From Desulfobulbaceae bacterium (GTDB lineage: Bacteria > Desulfobacterota > Desulfobulbia > Desulfobulbales > SURF-16), in contig JANTGB010000040.1 in the NCBI GenBank assembly GCA_024763115.1, positions 1 through 12,094 on the forward strand: DNA of 12,094 nucleotides, written 5' to 3'. The notes under the pieces were generated by a model. It searched no databases and was not told the DNA's origin. It saw nothing but the letters and a program-made list of their open reading frames with translations. A program made the position numbers and the translations under genes. Shown here piece by piece: positions 7,596 through 12,094 of the stretch. Position 1 is the first letter of the stretch, and every line of letters starts with the position of its first letter.

Positions 7596-8678
7596 TTAAT
7601 CTCGTAACCAGTGTCCCTGATACTCTATTAATCTTTGCAGTTTCTCTAAAGCCTTTCCTGTTGCCAGGGCGTCCCTGGCCTGGGCGGTTCCTTTTTTTAA
7701 ATCTTCCTCATGCCCGGCAACCCGCAGGGCCGCTGCCGCGTTAACGGCAAAAAGATCGGCCAGCGGCCCATCATCATGGCCGCTTAACACCTCATAAATG
7801 GCTTGGGCGTTACCTGCTGCGGAATCCCTGGAGGCAACTTCCTGATAGGCACATTGTTTTACCCCGAAATCAGCCGGAGTCAGGGTATATGATTCAATAT
7901 TTCCCTCCCGCAGTTCTACAACAGCGGTTGGGCCGCAGATGGAGATTTCGTCAATGCCGAGTTCCCGGTCATGATTTTCCGACATGCCATAGGGAGAAAT
8001 TGCCCTTTTTGTCCCGGTATCCTTTAAAACTTCAATCAGTTGCGGACAGAGTGCTTCGGCATAAGCGCCGATAACAATAGAACTTGTTTTGGCGCATGGT
8101 TTGGTCAGGGGGCCGATAATATTAAAGGCTGAGGTGAAACGCATGGACTTAATCAGCCGTCCCCAGCCTGATTTTAAAAACGATTCACCCGGCAGATAGC
8201 AGATGCCGTGATCTTCCAGGCATTTTTCAGCCTGACTGAGCGGGGTGGCGATATCCAGGCCGAAAATTTCCAGGACATCAGTGGCCCCGGACACCCCGGT
8301 CACCAGTCTTGCCCCTTTTTTGGCAATTTTAATCCCGCAGGCTGCGGCAATAAGGGCGGCCGGAGTGGAAACATTAACCGTTTTCAGGGCATCTGAGCCG
8401 GTACCGACAATATCACAGCATTCTTCGGCAAAGTCAGGCTCAATTACGGCAGTATCAAATTTATAAAGGGCGTCCCAGGCCCCGCATAATTCTTCAGTGT
8501 TCGGCCCCTTGGCCAGGTGACTGATCAAAAAGGCGCCCTGTTGCAGTTCCGGCTGTTCATTTAATATGATCCGGCGGTAGCATTCTCCGGCCTCAGCCCG
8601 GCTCAGGTTATGTCCGGCTACCAGACGCATGATTATTTTGCCGAATTCACGTAAGTTTTTTTCTTTTACATCTATCAT
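7596..8678 (-). CDS. Divergent TrpD-like phosphoribosyltransferase
   Basis: A 360-residue protein of the anthranilate phosphoribosyltransferase fold (glycosyltransferase family 3). PRPP/Mg-binding motifs are kept: VGTGSD (91-96), KTVNVST (99-105), KKGAR (120-124), SGATDVLE (130-137), FNIIGPLTKP (185-194) and GIDEIS (241-246, the Asp-Glu magnesium pair). The segment that binds anthranilate in true TrpD (HPAMR...VRRELGxRTxFN) is replaced by GWGRLIKSMRFTSAFN, shorter and lacking the usual His/Arg set, and the TNP after GPL is TKP. The acceptor is therefore probably not anthranilate, and no other trp genes are nearby. The start has a CTGGAG ribosome-binding site 9 nt upstream. It was the third gene of the MDR-MBL operon before element E inserted. 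Fold confident; substrate unknown. Confidence 0.8.
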   Translation of the reverse strand: MIDVKEKNLREFGKIIMRLVAGHNLSRAEAGECYRRIILNEQPELQQGAFLISHLAKGPNTEELCGAWDALYKFDTAVIEPDFAEECCDIVGTGSDALKTVNVSTPAALIAAACGIKIAKKGARLVTGVSGATDVLEIFGLDIATPLSQAEKCLEDHGICYLPGESFLKSGWGRLIKSMRFTSAFNIIGPLTKPCAKTSSIVIGAYAEALCPQLIEVLKDTGTKRAISPYGMSENHDRELGIDEISICGPTAVVELREGNIESYTLTPADFGVKQCAYQEVASRDSAAGNAQAIYEVLSGHDDGPLADLFAVNAAAALRVAGHEEDLKKGTAQARDALATGKALEKLQRLIEYQGHWLRD

Positions 8679-8686
8679 TTGTTTAA

Positions 8687-8694
8687 AACTCCAG
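8687..8694. repeat. Left target-site duplication of element E (AACTCCAG)
   Basis: AACTCCAG here and at 9052-9059; the identical stretch can be extended to 12 bp (TTAAAACTCCAG). On the minus strand this left copy supplies the CTGGAG ribosome-binding site of the TrpD-like gene. Confidence 0.8.
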
Positions 8695-9051
8695 GTAACT
8701 GCCCACAGGCCCCGTATATTTCCGCGATCAGTCCGGCTTACGTATGAATAATACGCTGCGACGGTAAGCGCTCACCAGCACCTCACGGAGTCTATGCTTA
8801 CCTCTTTGCCCATTTCGGAGTCCACGCTTACCTGCCTGCTTGAATAGCACCAGTATGCCGCGCAGGCACAGGTAAGCGCAGACTCCGAATCTAAGGCACT
8901 GGTAAACGCTGAGAGACTTTAATATTGCAAAGATTTACTCTCTGGTGAACGGTTACCTGCGACGATTTGATCACGTAAATCTACGGCACCATGTAACCAG
9001 TTACAATTACAGGGTTAGCGAAGTAAGAACGTTTACCCCATTAGTAGTTAA
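8695..9051. mobile_element. IS66-like MITE (element E) containing a second, nested MITE
   Basis: The outer element begins GTAACTGCCCACAGG and ends CCCCATTAGTAGTTAA (terminal C changed to A), flanked by AACTCCAG duplications. Removing the nested insert at 8764-8956 and one copy of its duplication leaves about 156 bp that align end to end with element A at 1-129 over their shared part. The outer element carries the GATCAGTCCGGC hairpin seen in A. It holds no ORF of note and fills the whole 369-bp gap between the MBL-fold and TrpD-like genes. Confidence 0.85.
8764..8956. mobile_element. Nested IS66-like MITE (element N) with TIRs and perfect 8-bp TSD
   Basis: A 193-bp insert. It starts GTAAGCGCTCACC and ends GGTGAACGGTTAC, whose reverse complement GTAACCGTTCACC matches the start at 11 of 13 positions. 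It is flanked by perfect CTGCGACG copies (8756-8763, 8957-8964). Element A has the uninterrupted site CTGCGCCG in the same context, so this is a direct filled/empty-site comparison. It contains a long imperfect hairpin: CGGAGTCCACGCTTACCTGCC pairs with GGCACAGGTAAGCGCAGACTCCG. Confidence 0.9.
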
Positions 9052-9860
9052 AACTCCAGAATAGTTCCAGCGGAACATGATAAAAATTTTTGATACACGG
9101 CAGCCAGGGCGGTACGGCCCGCCTCTCCGGTACAGTGGCAGGGACCAACCTCGCTAACGGCAAAATCCTGAAAGATTTTTACGGTTTTTTCAAGCCGTAT
9201 TCTATTCGCATTCAACAGGTGCATGCCGCCCAGCACGGCCCGAAACATATTTATGCCGCCGACATCTGCCGCATAGCGGATAATATTGCAGATGCCGCTG
9301 TGGGCGCAACCAGCCAGTAATATCGGCCCGCTATCCGTCGCAATCAACAGAGCGCTGTCATCTGTCAGCGGATCTGCTTCCCGGCCTGAGGGATCAAGAT
9401 AAAAAGGGCCGCCGGTATTCTCAAAGTCATAATAGCGGGGAATAACTCCCAGAAAAATTACTCCGGGGATGATTTCTACAGGTTCTGCCTGAATATCTAT
9501 TTTATTTTTCAGCTCTTTTGGCATGTTAATACCGATCTCTCCGGCTGTTTTACCAGGATGTACCGCAAAACGGGGCCTTAGCGCCATTTTGTCGGCTATG
9601 ATAATCCGTGGTCTGCTTTGACTGAATAAAAACATGCCGCCCCCATGATCATAATGGCCATGAGAAAGGACAACCGTATCTATCCGGGCAAGATCAATAT
9701 TCATTAATGCGGCATTAGCAGCCACCATTCCGCTCTGGCCGGTATCAAAAAGTAACTGTTGGTTTCTGCTCTCAACCAGGACAGCCAGGCCGTGTTCATG
9801 GCCTATTTCTTTCCTGGAAGAATTATTCTCAATGATAAATGACAGGCGGACAGAGTTCAT
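9048..9860 (-). CDS. Metallo-beta-lactamase-fold hydrolase (DHPS-like MBL subgroup)
   Basis: A 270-residue cytoplasmic protein. The MBL metal motif is SHGHYDHGGG (H67, H69, D71, H72); further ligands lie in AGCAHSGICN (H187), GGMHLL (H214) and PCHCTGE (H242). This CAHSG/GGxHL/CHCTG set is typical of the subgroup often named 7,8-dihydropterin-6-yl-methyl-4-(beta-D-ribofuranosyl)aminobenzene-5'-phosphate synthase after the methanopterin-pathway protein. Many members are misnamed that way, so pathway assignment is unsafe. Its ATG overlaps the MDR gene stop by 4 nt (ATGA). Its last codons CTG GAG TTT TAA lie in the target duplication of element E, which preserved the reading frame end. Before that insertion the TrpD-like start lay 4 nt downstream. 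Confidence 0.87.
   Translation of the reverse strand: MNSVRLSFIIENNSSRKEIGHEHGLAVLVESRNQQLLFDTGQSGMVAANAALMNIDLARIDTVVLSHGHYDHGGGMFLFSQSRPRIIIADKMALRPRFAVHPGKTAGEIGINMPKELKNKIDIQAEPVEIIPGVIFLGVIPRYYDFENTGGPFYLDPSGREADPLTDDSALLIATDSGPILLAGCAHSGICNIIRYAADVGGINMFRAVLGGMHLLNANRIRLEKTVKIFQDFAVSEVGPCHCTGEAGRTALAAVYQKFLSCSAGTILEF
9052..9059. repeat. Right target-site duplication of element E (AACTCCAG)
   Basis: Second copy of the AACTCCAG duplication. On the minus strand it forms the last sense codons CTG GAG TT of the MBL-fold gene. Confidence 0.8.
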
Positions 9861-10837
9861 AAGATGATGGTTTTGTAATCATTAACTGTTAATTCTCGAG
9901 TAAATTCTGAATCAAGGTCATGCAGGGAAATTGTCCGGCTGATAAGATCATCAACCTGGACATCCCCCTCTGCCATTAACTCCAGGGCCTGTTTCATTTC
10001 AGTCGGACAACAGCCGTAGGCCCCGGCCAGTCGTTGTTCTCGGCGGTGCAGGAGATTATGGTCAAGGGTTATTTTTCTTTCCTCCCGGTTGAAACCGGAA
10101 AAAAGAACAATTGTGCCGCCGGGCCTGAGTCGTTCCAAACCATAATAAAAGGCCCTGGCTGCTGAGGCGGCAACAAGCACCAGCTCCGCCGGGCCGGGTT
10201 CCCGATTGCCGCCTTCATTCCGGCAGTTTGCCAGCCGTTTTTCGTTGTTGTCAAAGATGGCTACCCGGCAGCCGGGCCAGAGCGCCCCTGCGGCCCTGGC
10301 AGCCAGACGGCCCATCAGGCCACCGCCGATTATCAGGAGAGAAGCCGGCTGTCTTGATCCGATTTTCTGCAGGCCATGGAGAACGCAGCCCAGTGGTTCG
10401 GCAAATACCGCCTGGCTGAAGGTAAGGGAATCAGGCAGGGGCAGACAGATCAGACGATTTATTAAATTTTCAGGCAGGCTGATCGCAGAGGCAAAACCAC
10501 CGTCAAGATGACAGCCGAACAGTTGAATCTTCGGGCAGAGATTTTCCCGGCCTGATTTGCAGAAATTACAGATACCGCAAGTCAGGGCGGGCCAGAGAAC
10601 CACCCGGCTGCCCCCGACCAGTCCGTTTACCTCTCGGCTGAGTTGGCCGCACACCTCATGGCCTAATATCCTGGGCAGGGTCATTGATGACGGTGGAGAG
10701 CAAAAGGCTTTTCTGTCCGTCTGACATATTCCGGCCCTGTGAACTTTCAGGAACGGAGAAGAAGAAGGGCAGGGGGAAATAGTTATTCCTGCTACCCGCT
10801 CCAGTTCAGCCTGGATTTGTTCATTTGTTGACAACAC
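9857..10837 (-). CDS. Zinc-dependent MDR (alcohol/polyol-type) dehydrogenase
   Basis: A medium-chain dehydrogenase of about 326-329 residues. In numbering from a longer TTG start at 10846: catalytic-zinc Cys in AGICQTD (C41), GHE (H63-E64), structural zinc cysteines C90, C93, C96, C104 (CGICNFCKSGRENLC), third catalytic ligand AEPLGCVLHG (E150), and Rossmann GGGLMG (174-179). The EPL form resembles sorbitol/threonine dehydrogenases; it likely oxidises a secondary alcohol or reduces a ketone with NAD(P). I chose GTG at 10837 because AAGGAG (10848-10853) lies 10 nt before it; the TTG at 10846 would sit only 1 nt from that site. It is first of a coupled pair: its stop overlaps the MBL-fold ATG. 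The N-terminus is atypical before residue 25. Substrate unknown. Confidence 0.85.
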   Translation of the reverse strand: MLSTNEQIQAELERVAGITISPCPSSSPFLKVHRAGICQTDRKAFCSPPSSMTLPRILGHEVCGQLSREVNGLVGGSRVVLWPALTCGICNFCKSGRENLCPKIQLFGCHLDGGFASAISLPENLINRLICLPLPDSLTFSQAVFAEPLGCVLHGLQKIGSRQPASLLIIGGGLMGRLAARAAGALWPGCRVAIFDNNEKRLANCRNEGGNREPGPAELVLVAASAARAFYYGLERLRPGGTIVLFSGFNREERKITLDHNLLHRREQRLAGAYGCCPTEMKQALELMAEGDVQVDDLISRTISLHDLDSEFTRELTVNDYKTIIL

Positions 10838-10922
10838 GCTGGACAAACTCCTTCATGTCCTTTCTGATTTGTTGATATTGTTCCAGAGAAAGACCCGCGC
10901 CCGGAGCAACCTTTTCTGCCAT
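10821..10922 (-). CDS. Small ORF or gene remnant upstream of the MDR gene
   Basis: A 33-codon ORF beginning MAEKVAPGAGLSLEQYQQ and ending QRVVNK, not recognised. Its composition looks protein-like (amphipathic helix), and it overlaps the MDR start by 17 nt with the MDR Shine-Dalgarno inside it, as in coupled genes. A second frame just upstream reads MPMLMGRAIFEHLY and runs into this one at 10920 after a one-base shift. The pair may therefore be the frameshifted C-terminus of a larger gene whose front was lost at element F (left end 10974). Ribosome-binding site weak. Confidence 0.3.
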   Translation of the reverse strand: MAEKVAPGAGLSLEQYQQIRKDMKEFVQRVVNK

Positions 10923-10973
10923 ATAAGTGCTCGAAAATCGCCCGGCCCATGAGCATCGGCATTAACCTAGAGT

Positions 10974-11213
10974 GTAACTGCTCATAGGGCACCGCATATT
11001 CGGAGTCGAAGTTTAAGCCCTGTTTTTAAGGGTGCTTACCTGCGCGATCAGCCTGTCTTACATAGCACCAGTATGCTGCGCCGGTCTGAGCACGAAAATC
11101 TCCCGGAGTCTCCCTCCGTTCGCTTAGTTGACCCCTTAAGGTTAGCGCAGAATCCGAGCAGTTACAAATACTCCAGTTTGCACTCATTAGGCGCTTACCC
11201 CATGAGGAGTTAC
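10974..11213. mobile_element. IS66-like MITE (element F), TIRs but no TSD
   Basis: About 240 bp, starting GTAACTGCTCATAGGG; the reverse complement of its right end is GTAACTCCTCATGGGG, matching at 14 of 16 positions. Flanks CCTAGAGT and TGATAATC do not match, so the two flanks were probably joined by a deletion. The right 80 bp are a near-perfect inverted copy of the left part of element C (modules TAGCGCAGAATCCGAGCAG and TTTGCACTCATTAGGCG). The GATCAG...GGTCTGAGC hairpin lies around 11045-11095. The integrase fragment ends exactly at its right edge. Confidence 0.78.
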
Positions 11214-11703
11214 TGATAATCTTTGCTTCCGGTGTAGGTTTGAAATTGACGGGTCCAACTCAAATATATTTTCAGAGTTGAGGGTGAATAATGGCGGACT
11301 TTTATAGCATCATTTAAATCATTATACAGCCCGATCCAGTCAGCCCCGCTTAATTTTAGTTCTTCTTTGTCAACGGCTCCAGGTTCGCGAGTTTGATTCG
11401 ATATCTCTCTCAACCCTTTGTTTTCTTGACAAAATGTTGCATCATTGCTATGTAAAGATTGTTTCTCGGTAATATCTTGCTGCTGCAAGTGATTGTTTGC
11501 AGCCTTTTCCGCTAATTTAAAAACTAAATCAAGATACAGAGTAACGGCATGATGCGCCTGCCGCCTCTGTTTTTCGGATTGTTTCTTTTCTCTTAATTTT
11601 TCCATAAAGGCGGCTAAGCTTTTTTTATCATCCTGCCTGGTAACTACTCATGGGGTAAGCTAATGATTGCAAATCTCAGTATTTGTAACTGGTTACAGGG
11701 TTC

Positions 11704-11803
11704 AGGTAAGCGACCACAGGAAGACTCCAGGTAAGCGACCAAAGGAAGACTCCAGGTAAGCGACCAAAGGAAGACTCCAGGTAAGCGACCAAAGGAAGAC
11801 TCC
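11704..11803. repeat. Four tandem 25-bp units inside element G
   Basis: Four head-to-tail units of AGGTAAGCGACC-AMAGG-AAGACTCC at 11704, 11729, 11754 and 11779. Units 2-4 are identical; unit 1 has ACAGG in place of AAAGG. The unit is a variant of a single-copy module in elements C, B2 and F (GGTAAGYGAnCG...GAGACTCCG), so it was amplified here, probably recently by slippage. Confidence 0.95.
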
Positions 11804-11806
11804 GTT

Positions 11807-11870
11807 ATATTTTCGTCATCAGACCGGTGCCGCGTATTAGTCATACGGAAACCGGGCTGATGGCGAAAAT
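11807..11870. repeat. Long hairpin in element G
   Basis: ATTTTCGTCATCAG and CTGATGGCGAAAAT are inverted repeats (13 of 14), with inner ACCGG/CCGGT-type and CGTAT/ATACG stems. The equivalent hairpin in element A uses GATCAG/CTGATC, so the outer stem has changed on both sides. Confidence 0.75.
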
Positions 11871-12094
11871 ATGCGGTGCCCTGTGAGCAGTTACCCTACC
11901 TGAAATTATATTTATGACAAAATCAAGATAAAATCGAACCAATTTTATGTAATATGCTGCTCCCGTGGCAGCATTCCTTGACGACTTATAAAGGTCGTGA
12001 ACTGACGATGAAGTTGTGCGGGAATTTGAATCATGAATGATATATGGTTTCTTTTTATCCAGTTAATCTGGAATGATATGTGAACCAAGTATAC

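Larger units (their letters stand above)
11640..11894. mobile_element. IS66-like MITE (element G) inside the integrase gene, with TSD
   Basis: A 255-bp element. It starts GTAACTACTCATGGGG; the reverse complement of its end is GTAACTGCTCACAGGG (13 of 16 match). It is flanked by CCTGCCTG (11632-11639) and CCTACCTG (11895-11902), an 8-bp duplication with one difference. Removing it and one duplication copy restores the integrase reading frame across the junction (KYNF-RQ-DDKK). It contains a fourfold tandem repeat and a long hairpin. Confidence 0.88.
11214..12034 (-). pseudogene. Integron-integrase-type tyrosine recombinase, split and truncated
   Basis: N-terminal part of a tyrosine recombinase, badly broken. 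It starts at ATG 12034 (MIQIPAQLHRQF), shifts frame after EQH at about 11953 and again at about 11919 (each consistent with one lost base), and reads YIKLVRFYLDF then HKYNFRQ up to 11895. Element G interrupts it at 11640-11894. It resumes at 11639 (DDKKSLAAFMEKLREKKQ), runs through the SAM-like core-binding domain (GADWIGLYNDLNDAIKVRHY then SPSTLKIYLSWTRQFQTYTG) and stops where element F begins. The HKYNF/QRRQAHHA and RHYSPSTLKIYLSW patterns are those of the integron-integrase-related family. The whole catalytic domain (RxxH...R...Y) is missing, so the product cannot recombine. No attC-like array is evident. Confidence 0.8.

Noticed and set aside
7596..8678. Calling this gene trpD outright
   Set aside because: The anthranilate-binding segment is not conserved and there are no trp neighbours, so only the fold-level call is supported.
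9048..9860. Naming the MBL protein a methanopterin-pathway synthase
   Set aside because: That label is spread by homology across many bacteria lacking the pathway; the sequence supports only the subgroup.
181..11844. Many ORFs of 60-130 codons antisense or out of frame to the genes (for example 617-1006 +, 4372-4671 -, 6013-6336 -, 10206-10511 +)
   Set aside because: They lie inside well-supported genes in other frames, have no recognisable motifs or ribosome-binding sites, and have the skewed composition of shadow frames.
11644..11844. A 66-codon minus-strand ORF across element G
   Set aside because: It is a translation of the 25-bp tandem repeat and element sequence (periodic SLT/LPLVAYLESS-like peptide), without a start signal; not a gene.
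11640..11894. CRISPR array (evenly sized repeats)
   Set aside because: The 25-bp units are directly adjacent with no unique spacers, and the region is bounded by transposon-like ends and a target duplication.
2364..11894. Integron attC cassette array suggested by the integrase remnant and repeated TAAC/GTTA words
   Set aside because: The repeats have GTAA/TTAC ends with 8-bp duplications and intergenic positions on both sides of ordinary genes; the paired core sites expected of attC are not arranged around single cassettes.

Overview
The window is about 12.1 kb of moderate-GC bacterial chromosome. It most resembles a Gram-negative, Desulfobacterota (Deltaproteobacteria)-like genome. That placement rests on the style of the dethiobiotin synthetase (a YQKW motif in place of YKPV), a periplasmic M48/TPR protease and the overall gene mix. 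No rRNA or other decisive marker is present, so it is tentative.

Layout from left to right: a miniature-element tail (1-129); an FmdB-type zinc-ribbon protein (+); a soluble GAF-domain sensor histidine kinase (-); a 626-bp gap filled by two miniature elements; bioD (+); another miniature element; a two-gene operon (+) of a large uncharacterised AAA+ ATPase overlapping by 7 bp a secreted M48 metalloprotease with C-terminal TPRs; then a convergent minus-strand run of zinc-type MDR dehydrogenase, metallo-beta-lactamase-fold hydrolase and divergent TrpD-like phosphoribosyltransferase; and finally the wreck of an integron-integrase-type tyrosine recombinase at the right edge.

The main discovery is in the intergenic DNA. 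Nearly every long gap is occupied by one family of roughly 190-360-bp non-coding elements with GTAA...TTAC ends (GTAACTRCTCA or similar). Several are flanked by recognisable 8-bp target duplications: AAATTARC, CTGCGACG, AACTCCAG and CAGGYAGG. GTAA-starting ends and 8-bp duplications are the hallmark of the IS66 family, so these look like IS66-type MITEs mobilised in trans; no transposase is in the window. One element is nested inside another. Several carry conserved long hairpins and shuffled modules such as CGGAGTCTGCGCTTACC.

The insertions have visible consequences. One sits exactly between the MBL-fold gene and the trpD-like gene, which were once 4 nt apart, and its duplication kept both the stop codon of one and the ribosome-binding site of the other. 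One landed on the bioD start codon and separated it from its Shine-Dalgarno. One split the integrase gene, and another marks the point where the rest of that gene was lost. Undoing the insertions in silico gives an ancestral dehydrogenase-MBL-TrpD-like operon of unknown pathway. With the AAA+/protease pair, that operon is the best candidate for undescribed biochemistry.
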